NCBI RefSeq assembly: GCF_009861525.1
Contig: NZ_WVHL01000005.1
Location: 1,116,001-1,180,000 of the forward strand
Source of the DNA: Pseudomonas sp. LD120
Lineage (GTDB): Bacteria > Pseudomonadota > Gammaproteobacteria > Pseudomonadales > Pseudomonadaceae
DNA length: 64,000 nt
Direction: 5' to 3'
Shown here: piece after piece, positions 21,354 through 30,502 of the stretch
Position numbering within the stretch: position 1 is the stretch's first letter
Layout of the letters: each line of letters begins with the position of its first letter
Made by a program: the position numbers and the translations under genes
The notes under the pieces: generated by a model
Database searches by the model: none
The model's input: only the letters and a program-made list of their open reading frames with translations
Told to the model about the DNA's origin: nothing

Positions 21354-21375
21354 AGCCCCTTTTCAGGGGCTTTTT
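21354..21375 (+). terminator. First terminator between tRNA-fMet and rimP
   Basis: The stem AGCCCCT/AGGGGCT with loop TTTC is followed by a T5 run at 21371-21375. It is a strong intrinsic terminator 10 bp after the tRNA. Confidence 0.88.
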
Positions 21376-21421
21376 GTTAGCTGGACACTTTACAGCGCCG
21401 CTATTCAACGGCGTTTCCGGG

Positions 21422-21443
21422 ATGGGCGTTTCGCCCATTTTTT
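21422..21443 (+). terminator. Second terminator, immediately before rimP
   Basis: The stem ATGGGCG/CGCCCAT with loop TTT is followed by T6 (21438-21443). It ends about 20 nt before the rimP ribosome site, leaving no room for another promoter, so rimP-nusA must be reached by readthrough of this hairpin. Confidence 0.85.
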
Positions 21444-21473
21444 ATTTGCACAAGCATGCACGAGGGGGTTCAG

Positions 21474-21932
21474 GTGTCGAGCAAGCTAGAACAGTTGCAG
21501 GCCTTGTTGGCCCCGGTGGTCGTGGCCCTTGGCTATGAATGCTGGGGTATTGAGTTTTCGGCTCAGGGTCGCCACTCATTGTTGCGCGTTTATATCGACA
21601 AAGAAGGCGGTGTGCTGGTGGATGATTGCGCCATCGTCAGCCGTCAGATCAGTGGTGTTCTTGACGTAGAAGATCCGATCTCCGTTGAGTACACCCTAGA
21701 AGTGTCCTCTCCTGGCATGGAACGCCCGCTGTTCACCCTTGAACAGTTTGCCAAGTATGTCGGTGAGCAAGTGAAGATCAAGCTGCGCTCGCCCTTCGAA
21801 GGTCGGCGTAATTTTCAGGGCCTTCTCCGCGGGGTGGAGGAGCAGGACGTTGTGGTGCAGGTGGAAGACCACGAGTTCCTATTGCCGATCGATATGATCG
21901 ACAAGGCCAACATTATTCCCAGTTTTGACTGA
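21474..21932 (+). CDS. rimP: Ribosome maturation factor RimP
   Basis: This encodes 152 residues. The N-terminal alpha/beta domain has LGYECWGIEFSAQGRHSLLRVYIDKEGGV, the middle motif is EVSSPGMERPLFTLEQFAKYVGEQVKIKL, and the SH3-like C-terminus ends in IDKANIIPSFD. RimP is needed for 30S assembly. GTG at 21474 with GAGGGGG 5 nt upstream is chosen over the ATG at 21456, which would place the ribosome site inside the gene. Confidence 0.94.
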   Translation: MSSKLEQLQALLAPVVVALGYECWGIEFSAQGRHSLLRVYIDKEGGVLVDDCAIVSRQISGVLDVEDPISVEYTLEVSSPGMERPLFTLEQFAKYVGEQVKIKLRSPFEGRRNFQGLLRGVEEQDVVVQVEDHEFLLPIDMIDKANIIPSFD

Positions 21933-21979
21933 GACGCGGATCCCGCGGATCCAATGGCTTGCGAAAGGCGAGGCGTACG

Positions 21980-23461
21980 ATGAGCAAAGAAGTACTGCTG
22001 GTTGTTGAGTCGGTATCCAATGAAAAGGGTGTACCGGCAAGCGTGATTTTTGAAGCGTTGGAGCTGGCTCTGGCCACGGCTACCAAAAAGCGTTTCGAAG
22101 ACGAAGTGGACCTGCGTGTGGAAATCAATCGCCACACCGGTTCTTACGAAACTTTCCGTCGCTGGACGGTGGTGGACGAAGCCGATCTGGATGATCCAGC
22201 GGTGGAAACCTGGCTGAGCAAGGCTCACGAGACCCATCCCGACGCTAAAGTCGGTGATGTGATCGAAGAAAAAATCGAATCTATCGAATTCGGCCGCATC
22301 GCTGCTCAGACCGCCAAGCAGGTCATCGTGCAGAAAGTTCGTGAAGCCGAGCGTGCACAGGTGGTCGATGCCTATCGCGAGCGTCTGGGGGAGATCATCT
22401 CCGGCACCGTGAAAAAAGTGACGCGTGACAACGTGATCGTCGACTTGGGTAACAACGCTGAAGCGTTGCTGGCCCGCGAAGACATCATCTCCCGTGAGAC
22501 TTTCCGAGTGGGCGTGCGTCTGCGTGCGCTGCTCAAGGAAATCCGCACCGAGAACCGCGGCCCGCAGCTGATCCTGTCGCGTACCGCGCCGGAAATGCTG
22601 ATCGAGCTGTTCCGGATCGAGGTGCCGGAAATTGCCGAAGGCCTGATCGAAGTAATGGCCGCTTCCCGTGATCCGGGTTCGCGGGCCAAGATCGCAGTCC
22701 GTTCCAAAGACAAGCGCATCGACCCGCAGGGCGCGTGCATTGGTATGCGTGGTTCGCGCGTCCAGGCCGTTTCCGGTGAGTTGGGCGGCGAGCGTGTGGA
22801 TATCGTCCTTTGGGATGAGAACCCGGCGCAGTTCGTGATCAATGCCATGTCGCCGGCTGAAGTCGCGGCAATTATCGTTGACGAAGATGCCCATGCTATG
22901 GACATCGCCGTTGGCGCAGACAATCTGGCTCAGGCCATCGGTCGCGGTGGTCAGAACGTGCGTCTGGCCAGCCAATTGACTGGCTGGACCCTGAACGTGA
23001 TGACCGAATCGGACATCCAGGCCAAGCAGCAAGCAGAAACCGGCGACATCCTGCGCAATTTCATCGATGAGCTGGAAGTCGATGAAGAACTGGCACAGGT
23101 TCTGGTTGATGAAGGCTTCACCAGCCTGGAAGAGATTGCCTACGTACCGCTGGAAGAAATGCTCAACATCGACGGCTTTGACGAAGACATCGTCAACGAG
23201 CTTCGCGCTCGGGCCAAGGATCGCTTGTTGACTAAAGCCATCGCTACTGAGGAAAAGCTGGCAGACGCCCATCCGGCCGAAGACCTGCTCTCGCTTGAGG
23301 GTATGGACAAGGATTTGGCGATGGAACTGGCGGTGCGCGGCGTAATTACCCGCGAAGACCTGGCCGAGCAGTCTATTGACGACCTGCTCGACATCGACGG
23401 CATTGACGATGATCGTGCCGGCAAGTTGATCATGGCCGCCCGAGCCCATTGGTTCGAGTAA
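21980..23461 (+). CDS. nusA: Transcription termination/antitermination factor NusA
   Basis: This encodes 493 residues. The N-terminal RNA polymerase-binding domain (1-125) has RFEDEVDLRVEINR, followed by S1 (ISGTVKKVTRDNVIVDLGNNAEALL), two KH domains (CIGMRGSRVQAVSGELGGERVD and GRGGQNVRLASQLTGW), then two acidic C-terminal repeats (EEMLNIDGFDEDIVNELRARA and DDLLDIDGIDDDRAGKLI) as in E. coli. NusA modulates pausing and termination and may regulate its own operon at the upstream terminators. The ATG at 21980 matches family starts. Confidence 0.97.
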   Translation: MSKEVLLVVESVSNEKGVPASVIFEALELALATATKKRFEDEVDLRVEINRHTGSYETFRRWTVVDEADLDDPAVETWLSKAHETHPDAKVGDVIEEKIESIEFGRIAAQTAKQVIVQKVREAERAQVVDAYRERLGEIISGTVKKVTRDNVIVDLGNNAEALLAREDIISRETFRVGVRLRALLKEIRTENRGPQLILSRTAPEMLIELFRIEVPEIAEGLIEVMAASRDPGSRAKIAVRSKDKRIDPQGACIGMRGSRVQAVSGELGGERVDIVLWDENPAQFVINAMSPAEVAAIIVDEDAHAMDIAVGADNLAQAIGRGGQNVRLASQLTGWTLNVMTESDIQAKQQAETGDILRNFIDELEVDEELAQVLVDEGFTSLEEIAYVPLEEMLNIDGFDEDIVNELRARAKDRLLTKAIATEEKLADAHPAEDLLSLEGMDKDLAMELAVRGVITREDLAEQSIDDLLDIDGIDDDRAGKLIMAARAHWFE

Positions 23462-23488
23462 TTAGGCGCGGCCTGAGGAGAGAAGTGC

Positions 23489-25993
23489 ATGACGCAAGTC
23501 ACGGTGAAACAACTGGCCGATGAGGTCAAAACACCGGTAGAACGCCTGCTGCAGCAGATGCGTGAGGCAGGTCTGCCGCACACCGCCGCCGAGGAACATG
23601 TGAGCGACAGTGAGAAGCAATCGTTGCTGACTCACTTGAAAAGCAGCCACAAGGCGAAAGTGGAAGAACCACGCAAGATTACATTGCAGCGCAAGACCAC
23701 CAGCACCCTGCGTGTTGCTGGTAGCAAGAGCATCAGCGTTGAAGTGCGCAAGAAGAAAGTCTTCGTACAGCGCAGCCCGGAAGAAATCGAAGCCGAGCGT
23801 CAACGTGAGCTGGAAGAGCGTCGCGCAGTAGAAAATGCTGCCCGTCAAAAGGCTGAAGAAGAAGCCAAGCGTCGCGCCGAAGAAGAAGCGCGTCGCCAGC
23901 CTGCTCCGGTTGCTGAGCCTGTTGCCGCGCAAGCACCAGCGCCTGCCGCTGTTGAAACTGTACGGGAAGCTCCGGTAGCGGCTCCGGCACCTGTTGCTGA
24001 GCGCAAGAAAGATGAGCCGCGCCGTCCAGATAAGCCTCGCAACGACGACAACCGTCGCAGCGGTGATGGCGAGCGCAAAAACGCTCCACATCGCGCTTCG
24101 GTCAAGGAAAAGGCGCCGGCGCCTCGGGTTGCGCCACGTACCACCGACGAAGAAAGCGATGGCTTCCGTCGTGGTGGTCGCGGCAAGGCCAAGCTGAAGA
24201 AACGCAACGCTCACGGTTTCCAGAGCCCAACCGGGCCAGTGGTACGTGACGTGCAAATCGGCGAGACCATCACCGTGGGCGAACTGGCCCAACAGATGTC
24301 GGTCAAGGCTGCTGAAGTCATCAAGTTCATGTTCAAGCTGGGCACTCCAGCCACCATCAACCAGGTGCTGGATCAGGAAACTGCCCAGCTGGTTGCTGAA
24401 GAGCTGGGCCATAAAGTGACCCTGGTCAGCGACACGGCCCTGGAAGATTCCCTGGCCGAGTCCCTGAAGTTCGAAGGTGAAGCGGTTGCCCGTGCGCCGG
24501 TCGTGACCGTAATGGGTCACGTTGACCACGGTAAGACCTCGCTGCTGGACTACATCCGTCGCGCCAAAGTGGCCGCGGGTGAAGCCGGTGGTATCACCCA
24601 GCACATCGGTGCCTACCACGTAGAAACCGAGCGTGGCATGGTCACCTTCCTCGACACCCCAGGTCACGCCGCGTTTACCGCCATGCGTGCTCGTGGTGCC
24701 AAGGCTACCGACATCGTGATCCTGGTGGTCGCGGCGGACGACGGCGTAATGCCGCAGACCATTGAAGCTGTTCAGCACGCGGTAGCGGCTGGTGTTCCAT
24801 TGGTTGTTGCGGTGAACAAGATCGACAAGCCAGGCGCCGATCTGGACCGTATCCGCAGTGAGCTGTCGGTTCACGGCGTGACCTCGGAAGATTGGGGTGG
24901 CGATACGCCGTTCGTACCGGTTTCCGCGAAAATGGGTACCGGCGTCGATGACCTGCTGGAAGCGGTGCTGCTGCAGGCCGAAGTACTGGAACTTAAAGCG
25001 ACTCCTTCGGCCCCTGGCCGTGGCGTCGTGGTCGAATCCCGTCTCGACAAGGGCCGTGGCCCGGTAGCTACCGTACTGGTTCAGGACGGTACGCTGCGTC
25101 AAGGCGACATGGTGCTGGTCGGCTCGAACTACGGCCGCGTGCGGGCCATGCTCGACGAGAACGGCAAGCCAATCAAGGAAGCCGGTCCTGCCATTCCGGT
25201 CGAGATTCTCGGCCTGGACGGTACGCCGGACGCTGGCGACGAGATGAGCGTAGTGGCCGACGAGAAGAAGGCCCGTGAAGTGGCGCTGTTCCGTCAAGGC
25301 AAGTTCCGCGAAGTCAAGTTGGCCCGTGCTCACGCTGGCAAGCTGGAAAACATCTTCGAAAACATGGGCCAGGAAGAGAAGAAGACGCTCAACATCGTCC
25401 TCAAATCCGACGTCCGTGGTTCGTTGGAAGCTCTGCAAGGTGCTCTGAATGGCCTGGGCAACGACGAAGTGCAAGTGCGCGTAGTGGGTGGCGGCGTCGG
25501 TGGTATCACCGAAAGCGACGCCAACCTGGCACTGGCCTCCAACGCAGTACTGTTCGGCTTCAACGTGCGTGCCGATGCTGGCGCCCGTAAGATCGTCGAG
25601 CAGGAAGGTCTGGATATGCGTTACTACAACGTGATCTACGACATCATCGAAGACGTCAAGAAAGCCCTGACCGGTATGTTGGGCAGCGACGTTCGGGAGA
25701 ACATCCTGGGTGTTGCCGAAGTTCGCGACGTGTTCCGCTCGCCGAAGTTTGGCGCGATTGCCGGTTGCATGGTCATCGAAGGTGTCGTGCACCGTAATCG
25801 TCCGATCCGCGTACTGCGTGAAGACATCGTTATCTTCGAAGGCGAGCTGGAATCCCTGCGCCGCTTCAAGGATGACGCCTCCGAAGTGCGTGCCGGCATG
25901 GAATGCGGTATCGGCGTGAAGAGCTACAACGACGTCAAAGTCGGCGACAAGATCGAAGTCTTCGAGAAGGTCCAGGTTGCTCGCAGCCTCTAA
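23489..25993 (+). CDS. infB: Translation initiation factor IF-2
   Basis: This encodes 834 residues. The N-terminal IF2 subdomain is followed by a long charged Ala/Pro/Glu-Arg linker (about 90-245). The GTPase domain has GHVDHGKTSLLDY, DTPGHAAF and NKIDKPGAD (about 335-460), and beta-barrel domains and the fMet-tRNA-binding C-terminus follow. IF-2 brings initiator tRNA to the 30S subunit; the initiator tRNA gene heads this same operon. GAGGAGA precedes the ATG at 23489, 27 bp after nusA. Confidence 0.98.
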   Translation: MTQVTVKQLADEVKTPVERLLQQMREAGLPHTAAEEHVSDSEKQSLLTHLKSSHKAKVEEPRKITLQRKTTSTLRVAGSKSISVEVRKKKVFVQRSPEEIEAERQRELEERRAVENAARQKAEEEAKRRAEEEARRQPAPVAEPVAAQAPAPAAVETVREAPVAAPAPVAERKKDEPRRPDKPRNDDNRRSGDGERKNAPHRASVKEKAPAPRVAPRTTDEESDGFRRGGRGKAKLKKRNAHGFQSPTGPVVRDVQIGETITVGELAQQMSVKAAEVIKFMFKLGTPATINQVLDQETAQLVAEELGHKVTLVSDTALEDSLAESLKFEGEAVARAPVVTVMGHVDHGKTSLLDYIRRAKVAAGEAGGITQHIGAYHVETERGMVTFLDTPGHAAFTAMRARGAKATDIVILVVAADDGVMPQTIEAVQHAVAAGVPLVVAVNKIDKPGADLDRIRSELSVHGVTSEDWGGDTPFVPVSAKMGTGVDDLLEAVLLQAEVLELKATPSAPGRGVVVESRLDKGRGPVATVLVQDGTLRQGDMVLVGSNYGRVRAMLDENGKPIKEAGPAIPVEILGLDGTPDAGDEMSVVADEKKAREVALFRQGKFREVKLARAHAGKLENIFENMGQEEKKTLNIVLKSDVRGSLEALQGALNGLGNDEVQVRVVGGGVGGITESDANLALASNAVLFGFNVRADAGARKIVEQEGLDMRYYNVIYDIIEDVKKALTGMLGSDVRENILGVAEVRDVFRSPKFGAIAGCMVIEGVVHRNRPIRVLREDIVIFEGELESLRRFKDDASEVRAGMECGIGVKSYNDVKVGDKIEVFEKVQVARSL

Positions 25994-26064
25994 CTCGCGC
26001 ACTTCAAGAGCCCTGCGGGCCGATCGCATGCAAATGCACGGCGCCGTCAGCGGCCTCTAAACGC

Positions 26065-26099
26065 AACGCCCGGTCTGGCTTCTGTCAGGCCGGGCGTTT
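26065..26099 (+). terminator. Hairpin between infB and rbfA
   Basis: A 13-bp stem (AACGCCCGGTCTG with CAGGCCGGGCGTT, one G-U pair) has an 8-nt loop, with only TTT at its end. It is probably a weak terminator or processing structure within the operon. Confidence 0.6.
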
Positions 26100-26152
26100 G
26101 CCGCTTTCAGACCACACGGGTTTCACCGTGAGGCAGTAACAGGTAACAAGAC

Positions 26153-26554
26153 ATGGCAAAAGAATACAGCCGTACCCAACGCATCGGTGATCAGATGCAG
26201 CGCGAACTGGCGCAACTGATCCGTCGTGAAGTCAAGGATCCACGCGTCGGCCTGGTGACCATCACCGCCGTGGAAGTCAGTCGTGACGTCGGTCACGCGA
26301 AGATTTTCATCACCGTGATGGGCCAGGAAAACGCCGAAGAAATCGCTCAGAGCATCAAGGCGCTGAACTCGGCTGCAGGTTTCCTGCGCATGCAGCTGGC
26401 TCGCGAAATGAAGCTGCGCAGCGTGCCGCAACTGCATTTCCATTACGACGAAAGCGTGGCCCGCGGGGCGCACCTGTCGGCTTTGATTGAACGTGCGGTG
26501 GCTGAAGACAGCCAGCACGGCGACACGCCAGCCCCTGAAGACGCCAAGGAGTAA
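26153..26554 (+). CDS. rbfA: 30S ribosome-binding factor RbfA
   Basis: This encodes 133 residues. It is a KH-type fold with RTQRIGDQMQRELAQLIRREVKDPRVGLVTITAVEVSRDVGHAKIFI and the typical PQLHFHYDESVARGAHLSALIERA end. RbfA helps mature the 17S rRNA 5' end and frees the 30S in the cold. truB follows after 3 bp. Confidence 0.96.
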   Translation: MAKEYSRTQRIGDQMQRELAQLIRREVKDPRVGLVTITAVEVSRDVGHAKIFITVMGQENAEEIAQSIKALNSAAGFLRMQLAREMKLRSVPQLHFHYDESVARGAHLSALIERAVAEDSQHGDTPAPEDAKE

Positions 26555-26557
26555 GCG

Positions 26558-27475
26558 GTGGCTCAGGTCAAGCGTATTCGTCGTAACGTCAGCGGCATCA
26601 TCCTCCTGGATAAGCCGCTGGGTTTCACCTCCAACGCGGCTCTTCAGAAGGTCCGCTGGTTGCTCAATGCCGAGAAGGCCGGTCACACCGGCAGTCTCGA
26701 CCCCCTGGCCACCGGCGTTCTACCGTTGTGCTTTGGTGAGGCCACCAAGTTCTCGCAATACCTGCTCGATTCCGACAAGGGTTATGAAACCCTGATGCAG
26801 TTGGGCAAGACCACCACCACCGCGGACGCTGAAGGCGAAGTTTTGCTGACGCGCGAGGTGACCGTTGGTCGTGCCGATATCGAAGCGGTATTGCCGGAGT
26901 TTCGCGGCGAAATCAAACAGATACCGCCGATGTACTCCGCCCTCAAGCGCGATGGGCAGCCCCTCTATAAACTGGCTCGTGCAGGGGAAGTGGTGGAGCG
27001 CGAACCGCGTTCTGTTACTATTGCGCGCTTGGAATTACTCGCCTTTGAAGGCGACACTGCGCGCCTGGCGGTGGACTGCAGCAAAGGCACCTATATCCGC
27101 ACCCTGGTGGAAGATATCGGCGAAAAATTGGGCTGCGGTGCTTACGTCGCAGAACTGCGCCGGACCCAGGCCGGACCTTTCAGTCTGGCCCAGACGGTCA
27201 CCCTGGAGGAGCTTGAAGCAGTGCACGCCGAGGGTGGCAACGAAGCGGTAGATCGCTTTTTGATGCCATCGGACAGCGGCCTGCTGGATTGGCCGCTGCT
27301 GCAGTTCTCGGAGCACAGTGCGTTCTATTGGCTCAATGGCCAGCCGGTACGTGCCCCGGATGCACCGAAGTTCGGGATGGTGCGGGTACAAGATCACAAC
27401 GGTCGCTTTATCGGTATCGGTGAAGTGAGCGAAGACGGGCGCATCGCGCCGCGTCGACTGATTCGGTCAGAATGA
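26558..27475 (+). CDS. truB: tRNA pseudouridine-55 synthase TruB
   Basis: This encodes 305 residues. The catalytic Asp is D48 in HTGSLDPLATGVLPLCFG. Other motifs are the YEAxxxxG-like GYETLMQLGKTTTTADAEG, IPPMYSALKRDGQPLYKLAR, and VDCSKGTYIRTLVEDIG, then a PUA-like C-terminus. It makes psi55 in the T arm of tRNAs. The GTG at 26558 lies 3 bp after the rbfA stop and gives the family N-terminus ending in GIILLDKPLGFTSN. Confidence 0.96.
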   Translation: MAQVKRIRRNVSGIILLDKPLGFTSNAALQKVRWLLNAEKAGHTGSLDPLATGVLPLCFGEATKFSQYLLDSDKGYETLMQLGKTTTTADAEGEVLLTREVTVGRADIEAVLPEFRGEIKQIPPMYSALKRDGQPLYKLARAGEVVEREPRSVTIARLELLAFEGDTARLAVDCSKGTYIRTLVEDIGEKLGCGAYVAELRRTQAGPFSLAQTVTLEELEAVHAEGGNEAVDRFLMPSDSGLLDWPLLQFSEHSAFYWLNGQPVRAPDAPKFGMVRVQDHNGRFIGIGEVSEDGRIAPRRLIRSE

Positions 27476-27548
27476 CCGGACGAGGGTGGCTGTTAACAGG
27501 CACGGTCACTACTCATTTATAGATACAGGGATTTGTCCCTGGCCTGTT

Positions 27549-27570
27549 GAAACTGTTCTTGAACAGTTTC
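27549..27570 (+). promoter_or_regulatory. Perfect hairpin in the rpsO leader
   Basis: GAAACTGTTC/GAACAGTTTC is a perfect 10-bp inverted repeat with only TT between the arms. It ends 20 nt before the rpsO ATG and just before the ribosome site AAGGAT. S15 represses its own translation through leader structures in several bacteria, so this is a candidate S15 binding site or operator. Confidence 0.45.
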
Positions 27571-27590
27571 CTGATATAAGGATTGCCCAC

Positions 27591-27860
27591 ATGGCACTCA
27601 GCGTTGAAGAAAAAGCTCAGATCGTAACCGACTACCAGCAAGCTGTTGGTGACACTGGTTCGCCAGAAGTGCAAGTTGCACTGCTGACCGCCAACATCAA
27701 CAAATTGCAAGGTCACTTCAAAGCCAACGGTAAAGACCACCACTCCCGTCGTGGCCTGATCCGCATGGTAAACCAGCGTCGTAAGCTGCTGGACTACCTG
27801 AAAGGCAAAGACCTGAGCCGTTACAGCACCCTGATCGGTCGTCTGGGTCTGCGTCGCTAA
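27591..27860 (+). CDS. rpsO: 30S ribosomal protein S15
   Basis: This encodes 89 residues with the S15 signature GSPEVQVALLTANINKLQGHFKANGKDHHSRRGLIRMVNQRRKLLDYLK. It binds 16S rRNA helices 20-22 early in 30S assembly. AAGGAT lies 10 nt before the ATG. It is located between truB and pnp as in E. coli. An in-frame extension to 27486 has no family similarity. Confidence 0.98.
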   Translation: MALSVEEKAQIVTDYQQAVGDTGSPEVQVALLTANINKLQGHFKANGKDHHSRRGLIRMVNQRRKLLDYLKGKDLSRYSTLIGRLGLRR

Positions 27861-27889
27861 TCAGCGATTGCGCTATGAGGTTGGTTGTT

Positions 27890-27926
27890 TGCCATGCGTC
27901 AGCGGTTTTTCCGCCGGCGTATGGCA
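27890..27926 (+). terminator. Nested hairpin between rpsO and pnp
   Basis: The outer stem TGCCATGCG/CGTATGGCA (one G-U pair) encloses an inner stem GCGG/CCGC with a T5 loop. It is placed like the rpsO-pnp intercistronic terminator/processing region of E. coli. No T run follows, so processing is as likely as termination. Confidence 0.5.
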
Positions 27927-28057
27927 GGCTCCCAGCCTCAAGTTTTATCTGCTGCACCGTTTTACCTGGACAATCAAGGCTGGGCCGATTCCCCGCATTG
28001 CCCAAGAATTTCGCAAGAAACCAGTTTCCCCAAGAGCCACAAAGAAGGTAGGACACC

Positions 28058-30163
28058 GTGAACCCGGTAATCAAAAAATTCCAGTTCGGTCAGTCGACCG
28101 TAACCCTCGAGACTGGCCGTATCGCCCGTCAGGCCTCCGGCGCAGTATTGGTCACCGTTGACGACGACGTCAGCGTATTGGTGACCGTGGTTGGCGCCAA
28201 GCAAGCCGATCCAGGCAAGGGCTTCTTCCCTCTGTCTGTTCACTACCAGGAAAAGACTTACGCTGCCGGTAAGATCCCTGGCGGTTTCTTCAAGCGTGAA
28301 GGCCGTCCTTCCGAGAAAGAAACCCTGACCTCGCGTCTGATCGACCGTCCGATCCGCCCTCTGTTCCCAGAAGGCTTCATGAACGAAGTGCAGGTTGTCT
28401 GCACCGTGGTTTCCACCAGCAAGAAGACCGATCCGGACATCGCTGCGATGATCGGTACCTCGGCTGCCCTGGCGATCTCCGGCATTCCTTTCGACGGCCC
28501 GATCGGCGCCGCTCGCGTGGCTTTCCACGAAAGCACCGGCTACCTGCTGAACCCGACCTACGAGCAACTGGCTGCTTCGAGCCTGGACATGGTCGTGGCC
28601 GGTACCGAAGAAGCCGTGCTGATGGTTGAGTCGGAAGCCAAAGAGCTGACCGAAGACCAGATGCTGGGCGCGGTACTGTTCGCCCACGACGAATTCCAGT
28701 CGGTGATCAAGGCTGTCAAAGAGCTGGCCGCCGAAGCTGCCAAGCCGACCTGGGACTGGGCCGCTGCCCCAGAAGCCACCGAACTGCTGGGCGCTATCCG
28801 TGCCGAGTTCGGCGAAGCCATCTCCCAGGCTTACACCATCACCGTCAAGGCCGACCGTTATGCGCGCCTGGGCGAGTTGAAAGACCAGGTTGTCGCCAAG
28901 CTCTCCGGTGAAGAAGGCCAGCCTTCTGCCTCTGACGTCAAAGCCGCTTTCGGCGAGATCGAATACCGCACCGTTCGCGAAAACATCGTCAACGGCAAGC
29001 CACGTATCGACGGCCGCGACACCCGCACTGTACGTCCGCTGAACATCGAAGTCGGCGTACTGCCGAAGACTCACGGTTCGGCCCTGTTCACCCGTGGCGA
29101 AACCCAGGCCCTGGTGGTTGCGACCCTGGGTACTGCCCGCGACGCACAACTGCTGGACACCCTGGAAGGCGAGAAAAAAGACCCCTTCATGCTGCACTAC
29201 AACTTCCCTCCGTTCTCGGTGGGCGAGTGTGGTCGCATGGGCGGCGCGGGCCGTCGTGAAATCGGTCACGGCCGTCTGGCCCGTCGTTCGGTCCAGGCCA
29301 TGCTGCCAGCCGCCGACGTGTTCCCTTACACCATCCGCGTAGTATCGGAAATCACCGAATCCAACGGTTCCAGCTCCATGGCTTCCGTGTGCGGTGCTTC
29401 CCTGGCGCTGATGGACGCGGGTGTACCGATGAAGGCACCGGTTGCCGGTATCGCCATGGGCCTGGTTAAAGAGGGCGAGAAGTTCGCCGTCCTGACCGAC
29501 ATCCTGGGTGACGAAGACCACCTGGGCGACATGGACTTCAAAGTAGCCGGTACCGCCAAAGGCGTCACCGCACTGCAGATGGACATCAAGATCAAAGGTA
29601 TCACCGAAGAAATCATGGAGATCGCCCTGGGTCAGGCCCTGGAAGCTCGCCTGAACATCCTCGGCCAGATGAACCAGATCATCGGTCAGTCCCGTACCGA
29701 ACTGTCGGCCAACGCTCCGACCATGATCGCGATGAAGATCGACACCGACAAGATCCGTGACGTCATCGGTAAAGGTGGCGCCACCATCCGCGCGATCTGC
29801 GAAGAAACCAAGGCTTCGATCGACATCGAAGACGACGGTTCGATCAAGATCTTCGGCGAAACCAAGGAAGCTGCAGAGGCCGCGCGCCAGCGCGTTCTGG
29901 GCATCACCGCGGAAGCCGAGATCGGCAAGATCTACATCGGCAAGGTTGAGCGCATCGTCGACTTCGGCGCCTTCGTCAACATCCTGCCGGGCAAGGACGG
30001 TCTGGTGCACATTTCCATGCTGAGCGATGCTCGCGTTGAGAAAGTCACCGACATTCTGAAGGAAGGTCAGGAAGTGGAAGTACTGGTACTGGACGTGGAC
30101 AACCGCGGCCGTATCAAGCTGTCCATCAAAGACGTGGCAGCAGCCAAAGCTTCGGGCGTTTAA
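28058..30163 (+). CDS. pnp: Polynucleotide phosphorylase
   Basis: This encodes 701 residues. Two RNase PH-like domains are present (GGFFKREGRPSEKETLTSRLIDRPIRPLF in the first; FPPFSVGECGRMGGAGRREIGHGRLARR in the second). KH (DVIGKGGATIRAICEETKASIDI, about 565) and S1 (GKIYIGKVERIVDFGAFVNILPGKDGLVHISML, about 625) domains follow. It degrades RNA phosphorolytically in the degradosome. The start is GTG at 28058 behind GAAGGTAGG, giving the family N-terminus NPVIKKFQFG. In E. coli pnp is autoregulated through its leader. Confidence 0.98.
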   Translation: MNPVIKKFQFGQSTVTLETGRIARQASGAVLVTVDDDVSVLVTVVGAKQADPGKGFFPLSVHYQEKTYAAGKIPGGFFKREGRPSEKETLTSRLIDRPIRPLFPEGFMNEVQVVCTVVSTSKKTDPDIAAMIGTSAALAISGIPFDGPIGAARVAFHESTGYLLNPTYEQLAASSLDMVVAGTEEAVLMVESEAKELTEDQMLGAVLFAHDEFQSVIKAVKELAAEAAKPTWDWAAAPEATELLGAIRAEFGEAISQAYTITVKADRYARLGELKDQVVAKLSGEEGQPSASDVKAAFGEIEYRTVRENIVNGKPRIDGRDTRTVRPLNIEVGVLPKTHGSALFTRGETQALVVATLGTARDAQLLDTLEGEKKDPFMLHYNFPPFSVGECGRMGGAGRREIGHGRLARRSVQAMLPAADVFPYTIRVVSEITESNGSSSMASVCGASLALMDAGVPMKAPVAGIAMGLVKEGEKFAVLTDILGDEDHLGDMDFKVAGTAKGVTALQMDIKIKGITEEIMEIALGQALEARLNILGQMNQIIGQSRTELSANAPTMIAMKIDTDKIRDVIGKGGATIRAICEETKASIDIEDDGSIKIFGETKEAAEAARQRVLGITAEAEIGKIYIGKVERIVDFGAFVNILPGKDGLVHISMLSDARVEKVTDILKEGQEVEVLVLDVDNRGRIKLSIKDVAAAKASGV

Positions 30164-30191
30164 TCGCCCTTTAGCCTGGCGCTGAACAAGC

Positions 30192-30219
30192 AAACGCCCC
30201 GACTGGTTCGGGGCGTTTT
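30192..30219 (+). terminator. Terminator after pnp
   Basis: The 9-bp stem AAACGCCCC/GGGGCGTTT with loop GACTGGTTC is followed by T residues. It lies 28 bp after the pnp stop and ends the nusA-pnp block. Confidence 0.9.
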
Positions 30220-30282
30220 GCTACCTGCGCTAAAAGCTTCTTGGTTGTCGGCCCAGGGGACTGGTGCTAGGTTTTAGCCCAC

Positions 30283-30358
30283 GCTGGTGTAGCTCAGTCG
30301 GTAGAGCAGCGCACTCGTAACGCGAAGGTCGCAGGTTCGACTCCTGTCTCCGGCACCA
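30283..30358 (+). tRNA. tRNA-Thr(CGT)
   Basis: This is a 76-nt gene with encoded CCA. The anticodon loop CTCGTAA gives anticodon CGT for ACG codons. The D arm GCTC/GAGC and T arm GCAGG/CCTGT are sound. The acceptor contains U3-G70 and a U6-U67 mismatch; the anticodon stem has A31-C39 where E. coli tRNA-Thr(CGT) has A-U. It is likely functional but less well paired than usual. Confidence 0.9.
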
Positions 30359-30502
30359 GTCGATGGATTCATGCCGTGCCAGGCAGTGGCATGAACACCT
30401 TTAGAGGCCCGTCTAGCCCGGGCTTCTTGCTTCAAACGCTGCCGTTGGGTTTCATCCTGGCGCTTATGCTGTGAGTGCCTGATGTAACGTGCCCCCCCTT
30501 CA

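Noticed and set aside
23462..26029. 855-codon antisense frame over infB, and similar frames over nusA (21815-23449) and pnp (27974-30193)
   Set aside because: Shadows of strongly codon-biased genes; no start signals or domains.
30359..30502. Integration site or genomic island start after tRNA-Thr
   Set aside because: No integrase gene, no repeat of the tRNA 3' end and no composition shift is visible next to it.
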